Part shown: positions 1 through 11,121 of the stretch, piece by piece
How positions within the stretch are numbered: the first letter of the stretch is position 1
How the letters are laid out: each line of letters begins with the position of its first letter
Assembly (NCBI GenBank): GCA_963920635.1
Contig: OY987306.1
Span: 32,369,453 to 32,433,452 of the forward strand
Source of the DNA: Pseudeuparius sepicola
Lineage: Eukaryota > Arthropoda > Insecta > Coleoptera > Anthribidae
DNA: 64,000 nt
Reading direction: 5' to 3'
The notes under the pieces: model-generated
The model's database searches: none
The model's input: only the letters and a program-made list of their open reading frames with translations
Told to the model about the DNA's origin: nothing
Position numbers and translations under genes: made by a program

Positions 1-1849
1 CCTGAGACACAGACGGGTGAACTGCTTACGGGAGATCCGCGAGTTCAGACGGTCCGGGTGGCTGGAAGCAGTTCCCGTTGACCACGTTCCGGTTTGTGTG
101 TTTTGTATTCACCATTCACCTTGTACGAAATAAATCAGTGTTGTAAAAATAATTCAAATCCGTGGTATGAATATAGGGGCTATGAAATAAAACACCTAGT
201 GTAGCTTGTCTGTCTTAGTTCAGTTGGATACCGTACCATCGAAGCAAGCCTCGAGACGCGTGGTATATTGTTTATGATGAATCATGTCTCGAAAAATTCC
301 TTTTACAAAATCTGTACAAGCAAAAAAAGACGATGCTTATCGTGGAACGCAATTCTCGTGTCTGTGAAGAAAAAGTCGAACACACAAAATAATTCCGCAT
401 TTTACATGATCACGACTTGGGAACTCTTGACCGGCCATGTTTCTGCATGATCTAGATATTGAAACGTAGGAAAATGTTTGTCCTGGTTCCTCCTTCGTAA
501 ATACACTTTACAACTCAAAACGATCCTTTTATAAACTGGAATTATGTATAGGAAAAATTAATGATATCAATATTATTACCAAACTAAACGCAAGTGAAAC
601 ATAAACACAAGTTGTTGCATGGCGGGCGAGTGCAGCGAGTCGGTGTTTCTAACAGAGGTGTAGTTAGTTGGAAGTGGACCTTTATTTTTTTCCGATATAA
701 TTCTTTCGCTGTTTATTAATTGTTGGAGCTACGATTTGTGTTAATAATAGAAATTTGCAGGTAAGTGAATGACTAGGTGTGCCATAAAAGTTTGTTTTTA
801 ATACTGGGGCATATTATTTTAATATTTTATATTATAAAATTCATAGAGATCGTCCTTAATGCGGCCCTGCCTCGTATTAGCCCTCAGAATTGTTCACGTG
901 CTTCCATCGTGTAAATGTTTACGCGCCACTTGCATTTAGCCCAAATTTTTTCATTAGTATTTTTTAAATATCACTACATTCTGCCTCTTATATTTATCAG
1001 TGATTATCATTTTTACTAACTGAACAATGGTTAACAAGATGCCTATATTGTTCATAAAATAAAAGATGTGGCTGCAAACACACTGATCCAACATAACAGT
1101 ATCGACAGAATATGCGCATATATTTTCTATCTTGAGTATTTAAAGAATAAATTATTGGTGGTAATAAAATACGTAGGTACATTTTTCAAAGATCCTGTTC
1201 AAAACTATTTCACGGACTTTACGTCCAAAAGGCAACGTTATAAATTCCACGCCGATGTTGAGCAAATATGCTCGCCGTTGAATGCAAATTGGGACCTTGC
1301 CGCAACATTACAGCGAATCTAAATATTTTATTTGATCTTATTGGCACCGTGGTGAATGCTAAGGATTTTTGTGGACGAGAAGAATGCCAACAATTAAAAT
1401 AATAATAAATGTCAGTGGATATGTAATTAGACTTAGGGTTCCTGGATAGGGAGATTTGGGACAATAAAGTAAAGCAAAAAGTTTAGATTTGCATAGAAAC
1501 TGTATGTCAAATTAGGAGCTTTTTGTATTTAGGTTATGATGTATGTCAAATTAAAGAAAAATAATGGGAACTCATGGGAAACTCAATAGGAAACTGAAAC
1601 AGTTTATGTCTGGTTGCCCTCTATAAGAAAACTTATTCCTATGCGTAGGTAAATATGAATACCATTATCGAATAGTTTAAATTTTGAGTTGAGAAAAATA
1701 GTAGCATAAAAATATGACACTGTCGTTTCAACTTTAAAGTAATTTAAAAGAAAAATGTAAAATATTGCACATATTGCAAAATATTGAAAAAGTTGTTATT
1801 GTATTAATAATAATTAGACTTAATTGGGGAGGCCCCGCCCCAGCATATA
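1..1849. other. Non-coding AT-rich DNA, no gene recognised
   Basis: No reading frame here resembles a known protein; the short frames around 270-450 and 1000-1460 lack any recognisable motif. The first 200 bases are richer in GC and carry AATAAA-type signals near 130 and 185, which could be the end of an LTR or of an upstream transcript, but no partner repeat is in the window. Nothing else stands out. Confidence 0.5.
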
Positions 1850-2819
1850 CAGGGTGTTACATTAAGGGTGAAGAGCTATCATATCTCAGGAATTAATAGT
1901 CCTAGAGATTTGGGAAGAAATCTTCTTAAGTAATGTGGTCATCGCTAGAGGGCGCAATTTGAAAAATTTTCGTTTTATTACAATTTTCTCCGAAATTTTA
2001 AATGCAATGACATACTTTCTTTCTTACAATCGAAAATAAGATTAAATTGACAACAAAAAATACCCAAGGTTCAAATCGAAATCTATCTAAGGATAGGTAA
2101 GTAAATTAGAAATACTTTTAACGGAAGAATAAAAAGTAAGAAAATAGCACTTTACGAAAAGCTCAAGCAGATTTTTATTTATTTCATGGCATGCTTGACC
2201 ACGGAAATCTTTGACAACAATTACCTACCTTCTTCTTTCAAATAATAAGTTGATAATTATTCTTTTGGCGATAACTCCGAAACTAATGAAGATATCGAGT
2301 TGAACCTTGGGTGTTTTTTATTGTAAATTTAATGTACTTTTCGATTATAACAGAATAAATATGTCATTGCATTTAAAATTTCGGAGAAAATTGTAATAAA
2401 AGGATATTTTTCAAATTGCGCCCTCTAGCGGTGACCACGAAACTCGAAATGACCTTACTGGACAATTTATAGAAGAAGGAACTCTCTCTTCAACAAGCCC
2501 AAATTCGGCCAATTCGGTTAGGCCAAACCGGAGTTACAGGCATTTTTTCAAGTCAAGGTTTATCCGCCCGTTCCACCTATATTTTAAGAGATAGTGCAAA
2601 AATTGTTCAGAATTTGCTGATATATTTTTATTAGTCATTTTTTTGAGAAAACTGATTTTTCAAATTTACTGTTGCGAATACGCCTCCTACACGCCGACCT
2701 ACGAACTTAAAAATAATTTCCAGCGATTTTTCGTGACCACATTACTTAAGAAGATTTTTTCCCAAAGCTCTCGGACTATTAATTCCTGAGATATGGTACC
2801 TCTTCTCCCTTAATGAAAC
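1850..2819. mobile_element. Foldback MITE with long inverted arms
   Basis: The left arm (1850-2095) starts CAGGGTGTTACATTAAGGG after a TA. Its reverse complement is found at about 2288-2438 and 2741-2819, so the sequence folds into a long hairpin. The shared blocks include the stretch around CGCCCTCTAGCG (1950 and 2420) and the stretch around TTAATAGTCC (1900 and 2780). The right end lacks the expected CACCCTG and looks eroded. TA plus CAGGGTG ends suggest a Tc1/mariner-type non-autonomous element, which is inference. The right arm is split by a separate insertion at 2439-2732. Confidence 0.75.
2439..2732. mobile_element. 294-bp insertion inside the foldback MITE, 8-bp TSD
   Basis: The right arm of the MITE at 1850-2819 is interrupted exactly here. 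The flanks are GTGACCAC at 2431-2438 and again at 2733-2740, and the uninterrupted left arm of the hairpin has the matching block only once. This supports an insertion with an 8-bp target duplication. The ends (GAAACTC and TTTTTC) form only a short inverted repeat, so the superfamily is unknown; hAT or P are the usual 8-bp classes. Confidence 0.65.
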
Positions 2820-2874
2820 AAAAATACTATGCGGCGCTCATCTCTCAACAATCTGTTTTTATTTCCCGGCCAGA

Positions 2875-3258
2875 CAGAGATGCCAACTGGGTGCAATCAA
2901 AATTCCTTATATTTATTAAGAAAAGTACCTAGAATTCCCTAGATGTTCTAGTTTCAAATACATATATGTCTAGAATTTGAATAAAATCCCTAGATTTATA
3001 CAGATAATATAATATAGAATATTAAATCTTAGTAGTAATTTTAGTAATACTTCTTTATTAAACATAAAACAGAAACAAAAACATACAAAAAGTCTTTAAA
3101 AAACAAACAATTCTTTAAAACCATAAACAAAACACTCTTAAACAAAAACAAATACTTTAACAATTATTTAAAAACAACTAGACAGGCAGCACCTGTTAGA
3201 AAAAGAAGAAATTCCTAAAAATAACTTAAATTCCCTATTCCCTAAGTTGGCATCGCTG
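2875..3258. mobile_element. hAT-like MITE with 8-bp TSD
   Basis: The termini are inverted repeats: CAGAGATGCCAACT at the left and AGTTGGCATCGCTG at the right, with one mismatch. The element is flanked by a perfect 8-bp duplication, CGGCCAGA, at 2867-2874 and 3259-3266. CAG-type ends plus an 8-bp duplication are typical of hAT elements. The 384-bp interior is AT-rich with repeated AAACAAAAAC-like tracts and codes for nothing. Confidence 0.8.
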
Positions 3259-3600
3259 CGGCCAGAGCCACCCGCGCGACCGGACGAGAATCGCGTGCGC
3301 CAACAACCCGACAGAATCGAGGCGGCTGTGGCGACCGCGATGTTCGACTTTTTTCGCCGCCGACGCCGCCGCCCGAGATGCGCGCGCCCATCGGCGATGA
3401 ATCACGGCGTGGCGACACGTCCGTTGCGAAAACGGAGTGGGCCACGCCACGCGGGGTCCATGGGTGGCTGGTGGCTGGGATGGGATCCGTCCATCGTCAC
3501 TAGACGCCAGGCGCGGCTTCTCCATGAGGTCATTTGGTCAATGACCCACCCAATTTATTTCATTTTTTTTCAATGTTCAATAATAAACTATATTTAAAAA
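3259..3600. other. GC-rich patch, target of the 2875-3258 MITE
   Basis: This about 280-bp stretch is much richer in GC and CpG than its surroundings. Frames are open on both strands here, which is expected in GC-rich DNA. The translated products are low-complexity Arg/Ala/Pro-rich and show no domain. It may be a CpG-rich regulatory or unique host segment. I do not call a gene. Confidence 0.35.
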
Positions 3601-3829
3601 AAATGCAATTTTGTTTTCATGCAAGAAGTCCCCAAGTATTACTTATGGAGTCAAGATTACTAATGTCTAATAGTAATTCATTCCTATTCGCAGCCGCCAT
3701 TTTAAGTTGACCTCACTGGTTAATATGGCAATCCACAAGGATAAATGTGAGACAGAGACAACAACATACGCGCCCGCTTTGAAGCTGAAAAGAGACAAGT
3801 AGATGACGAAATTGTCGACGGCCGACCAT

Positions 3830-4887
3830 TCTTTAAGAAAAAAACTTCCCTTGCTAACATATATTAAGAAATTAAACATTTTAAGAATATTATTATATTA
3901 AGTAACTTAGATCGACAAAGAGGGATAAAAGTCGGATAATTTTCTATTTCGGTAAAAGGTAAAAATATTAACTACGTTTTTATTGCAGATGATCATTCCC
4001 TTTTACAAATAGAATGTAACTTATACAAAATTAAACATTTATCTGAGCCGCATGTTCGTCAGCTGTCACTTCTCATTGGTATAGACTAGGCAAAAATATT
4101 AACTGTTTTTTTTGTTTAACTTTTTACAATACAATTATATTGAATAATATATAGCGAAATTAAACATTTATTTACGGCGCATATAGGTAAACTGTCACTA
4201 CTTGTCATTTCTTTAGGAAAGCAAAAATATTAACTGTTTTTTTTTTGTTTATCTTTTTACAATATAACTATATTAAATCACATGTAGCGAAATTAAACAT
4301 TTATTTACGGCGCATGTAGGTCAACTGTCATTTGTCATTTCAAAATACTTCCGTTACCAATTTTTGTTTAATTTCAAAAAATTTAACAAGACTTAGTATC
4401 CACTTACAAAGTTTAACAAAAATCAGCCAGTTAATAATTTTGCTCTCATAAAGACAGCTTCAAATTTCTTTAAAATGCGATTTCCGGCGAAACATTATGT
4501 TTAATTTCAGAACAAACTGTTAATACTTGATTTTTAAGGTAATTATAAATAATCAAAACGCAGTTAATATTTTTGCCCAACAAAATATTAAGCAAAATGT
4601 CATTTTTACATCATTCGGATACTTGCGCAAACGTAATCTGTTTAATTTATCAATCTCAACTTTATATACCTTACTTACTAATAAATGCAGCTTAAAATTC
4701 GCAGTTAATATTTATGCCGTGTTTATTAAAACAAGAAAATGTATTTTTCTAAAAAACGCCCACACGCCTATATTTATTTTGTATAAAAAAACAATTTTGG
4801 CGTTCATTTATTACCAATATTTTGTGATGGCATTATAAAAATGCGGTTATGAATTTTGTCTAGGTTTCGTTATTTTTTACCGTAATT
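3830..4887. repeat. Insert with periodic motif array (copy A, left end truncated)
   Basis: This segment matches the reverse complement of about 36485-37530. It holds repeated units of about 130 bp. The motif GCAAAAATATTAAC (or a close variant) occurs near 3960, 4090 and 4220. The opposite orientation, GTTAATA(A/T)TTTTGC, occurs near 4429, 4562 and 4702. A second motif, GAAATTAAACATTT or its reverse, alternates with it. The right end is ...CCCTGGCCTA; the left end lacks the matching TAGGCC terminus and seems truncated. It carries no recognisable protein. Confidence 0.7.
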
Positions 4888-5009
4888 TCCCTGGCCTAAA
4901 GCAGTCAAGTGCAATCACAGTTCAACTGTTCGGTGTTAGAAGCTTATACTGCTATAGCAGAACTGTTATGTAATATTTGCAAAAGTGTGTTGACAGTAGT
5001 TGTTAGAAA

Positions 5010-5270
5010 ATGGCGCCGAATAAAAGAATGGTGTATGCTATCATAATGTGCCTTTCGATTTAAAAATTTAATGTTAAATATTAGACGTAAATATAAGAAG
5101 AAAAGGTATTGGGTGAAAACGCAGACAACGTTTTGACTGAATTCTATTAACAGTAGACGGAGATTTACAAAATTTTACACGTCTCCTATACGAAAAATAT
5201 ATTGAGGTGACTTTAAATGTCCCATAGACATTCATTGTATCGATATAATACCATTAGATGATTTATTTTG
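5010..5270 (+). pseudogene. Degenerate PIF/Harbinger-like transposase N-terminus (copy A)
   Basis: From the ATG the frame begins MAPNKRMVYA and is then broken. A second frame near 5070 reads RRKYKKKRYWVKT, similar to the Arg-rich start and R-x-W-V element of PIF/Harbinger (DDE_Tnp_4, ALP1-like) proteins. It matches the longer version at 36203-36484. Frameshifts and a missing catalytic part show that it is dead. The family assignment rests on a short N-terminal resemblance. Confidence 0.45.
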
Positions 5271-6072
5271 AAATGAAAATCAGAAATATTTCTAGTTATA
5301 ACAGTATCTGCGATAACAGTGTACTCCGATCACATCGATATTCGCTTGGCAGCGGAACCACGCCCACCAAACAGTTACTGCGATCGCAGTCGAGTGCTAT
5401 GTGAAACCGCCTCCAAATGCGCAAGTAGAGTAGAGAGTAATAAAGTAGAGTAGAGAGAGTACGTCGGCGCGCGCCGAATGTCGGGCATGGGCGAAAATAG
5501 CGTACCTAAACGCGGCAAAACTCTTTCAAAATTTCGGTTTTCCCGCGGGTTTTCGCCAAGTTTCGATGCCGCGAAAGGTGCAAAATAGTGTGGTGATAAG
5601 TTTGAGCTGCGCACAGTAAAAATTCGGCCCGATTACAACCAGAAATATCGTCGTGAAATCCGGGATGTCAAACGAAAATTTGAAAATTCATTTTCTGGAA
5701 AACTACGTCACTACCGGTACGCGGTATCTCCGCAACCGTTGGAGGTCCATTGTCTCGCACGGCTTCGTCTTTCCGCGGTGCACAATCGGCCTGAGTTACG
5801 GCCGTCATTTGTAACGTTATAAACGCTTGATACATAAATTACTCGAACAATTAGTGACGCAATTACGGCCCAGCAGTGCACCTCGCTCTCGATAAAATTA
5901 TGTTATCCAGGACTGGCCGTGCGCCGCCGTGTCTGTGTGGCGAGGATTTATATCGGGTGGTCTGGCTTAATAACCTCTCCGAATGGGATTTTGTTCTGCG
6001 GGCCTTTCTATCGTCGAATTGATAAGTAGGTACTATGGAAGTCGCACGGGTGTTATTTTCATTGTGTTTGGG

Positions 6073-6949
6073 CTGGACCAACACTCTATTAAAGACCCGT
6101 GCATAGCGCTGTTTCAAGCGATCGCCACTGGCGCCACACGACGAAACAAATTTACACGGTGGTTTAATGTTAAAACGCCATTGTTGCAGAATCTTTTATA
6201 AAATAAAAACATGCAAATGTGTCTGTTACAACGAATTTAATATCCAAAATAAAATAAAATATTTGTTTATTATATTTGACAAGTTCACATGGCATATTTC
6301 CATACATTTTCTTAAGGAAAGCGAGTCTAAAAAGCGAGGAAGAGTATTTGGTACCTTTTGGTTTGAAATGAAGTCCATGGCTAGTTGTAGTGTAAGTAAT
6401 CATAAAACGCATTAGATTTTTCAGTTTCTTCTTTATATGGAGGACTATTGGCTCGCTTTGGAGCTATAAACAAAATTTTCTATTTTCAATCTTGCATACG
6501 TTACAAAATACTCTTCCAAAATAATATCTAGAATTTTCGCTTCTTTAGCTGGTTGATCAGATCATCCCATAATTCCAAAATAGTGTTTATTCTCCCGCAA
6601 TTCACCTAATGGTCTGTGCAGTGTGCATACCATTTTCTTCATGTGCATGGAAATTTCATGTTATCACAAACAAATCTACCTATAAAAGCTGTGTTAATAG
6701 GATAAAACTGCTAAATACTGGACACAAAGACAATTCGTTACCGTAAGAAGAAGGCAAATCGTAATAAAGCTAGATATTTAAAATTTGGGTCATTTTAAAC
6801 GTCAGTAACTGACACACCAATAACCACAGAATACCCCCCCTTTAACCTATAATAAGTCGCCATTTTTTCGTCGAGTGGCGCCACCCCAGTCCGTAAACAA
6901 CAATGAAATATGACGTCATGCTCGAGTCTTTAATATTGTGTCGGTCCAC
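6073..6949. mobile_element. Family C non-autonomous DNA transposon, copy C1 (7-bp TSD)
   Basis: The ends are CTGGACCAACAC... and ...GTGTCGGTCCAC, an inverted repeat of about 30 bp that includes TATTAAAGAC. It is flanked by a 7-bp duplication GTTTGGG (6066-6072 and 6950-6956). An inner inverted repeat around TGGCGCCAC lies about 60 bp in from each end. Copies occur at 32466, 39335 and 50441. The interior has short frames in all copies (for example the reverse frame 6170-6412) that match no domain I recognise. A 7-bp duplication fits few superfamilies; P elements (7-8 bp) are one option. Confidence 0.8.
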
Positions 6950-7757
6950 GTTTGGGGCAGTCAACTCTAGAGAGAGATAGGTTTTAAATGACAATAAGTA
7001 AGACAAGGACGCGCAATGAACGTGTCAGCTGGTTCAGGCAAAGGATGTATAAAGGGATGTTGCATTATTATTGTTCGAATTTAATAGATATGTTCCGTAA
7101 TTCTCTTTATTCTATGATATGTATTCCGTAATTCGGGACTTGTTTGTAGGGACGGGAATTTTTTCCCAGTTCAATTCGATGTTTTCAACCGCAAAATTGC
7201 ACAGAAAAATAGTAAATTAATTAAAAAAAATACATGGAAATTTTATGTATCTGGAAGTAAATGGAGACAAATAAAATACAAATTTCAAAACAAAAGTTTA
7301 TTTTAAAATAAAGGCGACAAAATACCTGGATAAGGTGTACATTTTCATCTTTAAATACTTAACTGATTTATTAATTTTAAAATTCAATTTAATATGATAA
7401 AACATCTAAGACAGGTAGCTTTTACATATATTTTTATATAATTTTTTTTTTGTTTAGGAATCTAACAAAAATAATTACAAATAAGTACCTTATTAAAAGG
7501 ACCAGAACCTCAATTTCCATCTTTGACGACGACGAAGAGCTAGGTTCATTAGCACAATATTTTGCCAGGTTTTTCCTTGATAGAATTTCTATCATAAGAT
7601 GACTTGGAAAATAAAAAACTGTAGCAATTACATACTTTTTAAGTTTGTGCTGCCCAAAATTCTCTATGAAATCGCTCTCAACAAAATGTTGTAAATGTAA
7701 GTAAATACTTCTAGATGGTACAAAATTCTAATACTTAATGATTTACAGGGCATTATA

Positions 7758-8211
7758 CAGTGACCGGCAGAAAGTTGGACACAAATTTAAATTTCTAGCT
7801 GCTAATCGAACAAAATTAAAGTTTAGTAGCAAATTCATGTGTTATCCGATGATAAGTTGCGCTTGCGGTATTTTGTTTTTTTGTAATACACAGGGTGGTC
7901 GAAAAAAATATAAAAAAAGTTAAATTTCTTTTTTTACTAGGTATCTGTGACTTTAAATTGGAAATCCGCCTTTGATTCCAAACAACTTTTGTAAGTAACT
8001 TTTTACTGTATTTAAAAAAAAATAAGGGTACTTTACCCTTGAGTTATTTTGACATTTTTTAATCTACCTCGTATCCAAAAAGAGATATTTAAATTTTGAT
8101 ATGTGCATTTTGAATTTGAAATGAGGCACCAACTTATATCAAGAACAAAATTTTCTGAGAAATGAATAATAAAAAGTTTTCCATTTGTGTCCAACATTCT
8201 GCCGGCCACTG
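7758..8211. mobile_element. Tc1/mariner-type MITE
   Basis: The left end, CAGTGACCGGCAGAAAGTTG, follows a TA and is matched in inverse by ...ATTCTGCCGGCCACTG at the right end; the repeat is about 30 bp with a few mismatches. The right flank is TG rather than TA, probably a mutated target duplication. The interior is AT-rich and non-coding and holds an unpaired ACAGGGTGGTCG block near 7890 that resembles the ends of other MITEs here. Confidence 0.7.
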
Positions 8212-8238
8212 TGTGACAAAAATTAATTAAAAAAAATA

Positions 8239-8480
8239 TATAATGCGCTGTAAATTATTAAGTATTGGAGACACAAAACAAGTTTTGAAGGAAAAGTTGA
8301 CCAGAAGTTCATCCTCTAAAACTTTTACCAAATAAGGCATTCTTTTGTAAAAAAATGTCCACCCCTGCAGTGTGCGGAAATTTTGTCATCATATAATGCG
8401 CTGTAACTCGTTATGTATTAGAGATACAACAAATTTTTATGGAGAACAGTTGTTTATACTTTGATCCCCTACAACTCTTA
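8239..8480 (+). repeat. Diverged direct repeat, about 153-bp spacing
   Basis: The block TATAATGCGCTGTAA at 8239 recurs at 8392, each followed by a similar TTATGTATT.GAGA.ACAA stretch. The two units have diverged. No protein is encoded. Confidence 0.5.
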
Positions 8481-9166
8481 TTAGCATCATTTTGCTCTAA
8501 ACAGCAAAATTCGATCTCCTAGAAAAATTTCCAGTCTTTTATGTTATATGTTATGATCTTGACTATTGTGGGAAGACAGAAAATATAACCTAGTTATGCT
8601 AAGATAGTTAGGATTTTACTGTGGTAGGTAATATGCACAAAAGCTGCTGGAAGGACTTTCACACTTCTCATTACTCATTATTTTTCCACAGAAGATATTG
8701 TTTTTTGAGTTGGAGTTTTATGGCGTGGCGATTCCCTTCGTGGATTCGGCCAGAAATCGGCGACCCAATAAATAATTGAAATCTGCTGGGGGCAAAGTAA
8801 ATAAATTACGTTACTACCGCCCTCGAGTCAGGCCGCACCGCCCATCGATGATATGTGAGGTAGAAAATCTACATCTTCGTTATTAAGGCAGCCATGCAAT
8901 TAAGCGCCTGTATGGTTCCGCCGTGGAGAACTATTTGCAGAGTTCAGGGGTGCGCTGTGAACAATGCTATGGGAGATGATAATTATTATGGGTTTGTGTG
9001 GATACACGCCTTTGGGTCTGGTTGTTCTATTTGGAAGATGGTTGATTGTTTTTGGGGCACGGTATATGCTGGTCGACCTGGAGTAGGTTTCTGGCCTTCT
9101 TCCATACGTGTTCAGCGCGTTTCGTGTCTCATTGTTCAAAATTATTACACTAACACACAACTATAC
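8481..9166. other. Non-coding stretch, no gene recognised
   Basis: A GC-richer segment at 8720-9130 has overlapping frames on both strands (8894-9244 plus, 8900-9160 minus). Neither translation shows a motif, and both start and stop without regard to the flanking repeat boundary at 9167. I see no supported feature. Confidence 0.4.
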
Positions 9167-9345
9167 CAAAGTCTAGAAATACTAAAGTCGGCTCACTTCT
9201 TTGATCTCGCGGAAAAGCCGACAATTTTTTGCGACCGGTCGTAAATCGGCGCCACCTCGCACGCTTCGCATTTACGAGGGCGACTAAACGAAATCGCCGT
9301 CAAGCTAGTTATACGGGGGCAGGTTCATATTGACTTTCCATTATT

Positions 9346-9391
9346 TACCAAAGTCTACAAATATTAGTATACCTATTTGTAGACTTTGGTA
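9346..9391. repeat. Perfect 18-bp-arm hairpin built from the element's terminal core
   Basis: TACCAAAGTCTACAAATA at 9346-9363 is repeated as a perfect reverse complement at 9374-9391 around a 10-base loop. The arm resembles the terminal repeat core CAAAGTCTAGAGAATA of the 17692 element. A third, weaker pair, ACCAGAATCTACAT and GTAGACTTTGGT, follows at about 9470-9515. Confidence 0.8.
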
Positions 9392-9723
9392 CAACATTAT
9401 TTGTGTAGGTAAGTGTACCCTTAGTTTTTGGTAGGTACAGTTAAATTAAAATACAAGGTAGCTATTACCAGAATCTACATAATTGGTAGGTATAGGCATC
9501 GGTAGACTTTGGTTGGAACATGAATAAAAATGCAATTTTTTATGTTTTACGTTCATTTTTAATAAAGCCTAACAAAACAGAGCAGACAAAAACATAAATA
9601 ACAAATAAATATTTTACGACAAAGAGTTAAAGTAATCATATTATCTCCTTTTTCATCCCGTAGTAAATATTTTGATATTTAAATTGACATAAACAATACA
9701 GAACAAAATATTACGCATAGTAC

Positions 9724-10160
9724 CTATACATGCGTCTTACCATAAGCTTCTGGCAATAATCTTAATGGGACAGCCGAGGGGACAGCTATTTTTACTAAAC
9801 GTTTTCCGGACGAAGTGAATACCTGATCATCAAAATGTGCCTTGCAAATTCTTATAGGTTTGTTTATATGCCTCTTCAGGTGGAATATTCGCAAATTTAT
9901 GTTCTCCGATGAACCGTAAGGCATTCTTCCATTGCTGGCACCTTCAAATTTTCAATATTTTAATATTATATCTATATTATTCTTCAATTAATACCTAAGT
10001 AGGTATTCAAATGTCACATAAAAATGTCTTAATTTTTGTAGGTAGGTACCTCAAACTCAATCTTACCTTTCAGGGTCTTTAGGAAATAGAGAAAAGGTAA
10101 TATGTCTTTTGAACTGGTTTTACAGCCATCCGCACTGCAGTAAAAAGCGTTACTAGGCAT
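9724..10160 (-). pseudogene. THAP-domain exons of a P-like transposase (two exons, frameshifted)
   Basis: Exon 1 (10160 down to 10067) starts MPSNAFYCSADGCK, giving the first two zinc-binding cysteines (C-x4-C). It ends at a GTAAG donor just after CCTAAAGACCCTGAAAG. Exon 2 (about 9934 down to 9724) contains RICKAHFDDQVF and, 13 residues on, AVPSAVP: the C-x2-H-F and AVP signatures that close a THAP zinc finger. The homologous exon at 20193-20284 reads FRIPKDPER where this copy reads FLYFLKTLK, so this copy has a one-base frameshift in exon 1. THAP domains bind the ends of P-family elements. No catalytic domain follows. Confidence 0.7.
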
Positions 10161-10894
10161 CACCACAACACAGTCCCGGTCGGTCGCTAATATTTTGCGG
10201 TAATATTTTCTGCGCACCCGGTAGAATGCGAACGAACCGCTCTCAGCTACACTGTGTACAGCTTATTTTCTTATATTATAAGATATCGATCGGCTTCTAT
10301 TTGAACAGAGTATACCCTTTTTAAAATTGCTACAACACATCTGCATTCGCTTCGCATGTGCTAAGAAACAATATAACCTTTATTTGGGCGTTACGAATAA
10401 CTCGACATCTTTTCTTATTTGTGAATGGACTATAAACATGATGCATCTATGCCACTCCTTGCCGAAGCCACCTGTTTCCACCGTTTTTTACATTCTCCAC
10501 ATTCCCGATATTGTTTTGCGATGCTATGCAAATGTCCTACGTCATTTTTTCGAAAAAAAGGCTATCGATAGCGCCAGTCCAGGCTTACGCTGAATACAAA
10601 ACGACTTTTTTATGTTGGCATCATCTAAATATGCGGGGCAGTTCGCTTTTGTCTGCCACATTAACCTTGGATGAGTTCGGACACCAGTCCAGCATTATAA
10701 ATATATTATTAGCCAATATGGGTACTGAGAACAGAACAAAGTGAGTTGCTACTTCTGGTCTTGGCAAAGCAATCAATAAATCCGGTGAAATACATCATTT
10801 TAATCGGTGGTCATATTTTGAAAAAGTGATAATAATAGAGACATGATAGATAGATTTGACACGTGGCAGCTGTTTCCCTTACTTAGGTTCATCA
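10161..10894. other. Non-coding stretch, no gene recognised
   Basis: Its start resembles the presumed promoter side of the THAP element (shared ACCCGGTA.AAT.CGAA and ACACTGTGTA blocks with 20325-20375). The rest is unremarkable; the frame at 10327-10593 has no motif. Confidence 0.4.
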
Positions 10895-11121
10895 AGGCAG
10901 CCATAACAAGTAGTACGATTCCCGATCATGTGGCGTTTTTAATAGAAGAAACACTCACAATGGTAATCATAAAATACACGAAAGTTTATTTCAATTCAAC
11001 GACAAGGTCGAACCTCAATAAATGTTTGGTGTGGTATTTTTCGGAATCACATAATAATTGGTCCAGTATTTTTTGAAAGTGGTTTAACTAGACTAAAATG
11101 CTTACAGCTAATTCTTACGGA
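10895..11121 (+). pseudogene. Mariner-like transposase fragment (DDE core, degraded)
   Basis: This stretch matches the reverse-strand fragment at 25476-25835 at the DNA level, for example CAATTCAACGACAAGGTCGA and GTTTGGTGTGGTATTTTTCG. The translation has lost frame: VAFLIEETLTM stands where the better copy reads VFNRKNTHYWSSENT. The part kept lies between the first and second catalytic aspartates of Tc1/mariner (DDE_3) transposases and includes neither. Confidence 0.65.

Larger units (their letters stand above)
3605..5705. repeat. Large dispersed repeat, copy A (partner at 35812-38890)
   Basis: Left flank (3610-3828), middle (4893-5270) and right flank (5290-5700) match 35820-36060, 36088-36480 and 38484-38880 in the same order and orientation. 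Shared landmarks are the GTCCCCAA.TATTACT block near 3629, the ATGGCGCCGAATAAAAG block near 5010 and the GGCGCGCGCCGAATGTCGG block near 5465. The insert at about 3830-4887 matches the insert of copy B only in reverse complement, so the two copies gained it independently or it was inverted. Confidence 0.8.
9167..10300 (-). mobile_element. P-superfamily (THAP) element remnant, copy 1
   Basis: The left end carries CAAAGTCTAGAAATACT.AAGTCGG, close to the terminal repeat of the complete relative at 17692-20507. The two also share the GCGACCGGTCGTAAAT block near 9230 and 17747, the ATACGGGGGCA block near 9310 and 17818, and the THAP exons. The right terminal repeat is missing: the match fades after about 10260. 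The transposase body is absent. Confidence 0.7.

Noticed and set aside
1..190. Possible LTR end (GC-rich start, AATAAA signals)
   Set aside because: No matching LTR, primer-binding site or retroviral-type coding sequence is visible in the window.
3235..3597. Overlapping frames on both strands in a GC-rich patch
   Set aside because: Arg/Ala/Pro-rich products without a motif; frames open on both strands are expected from low stop-codon frequency in GC-rich DNA.
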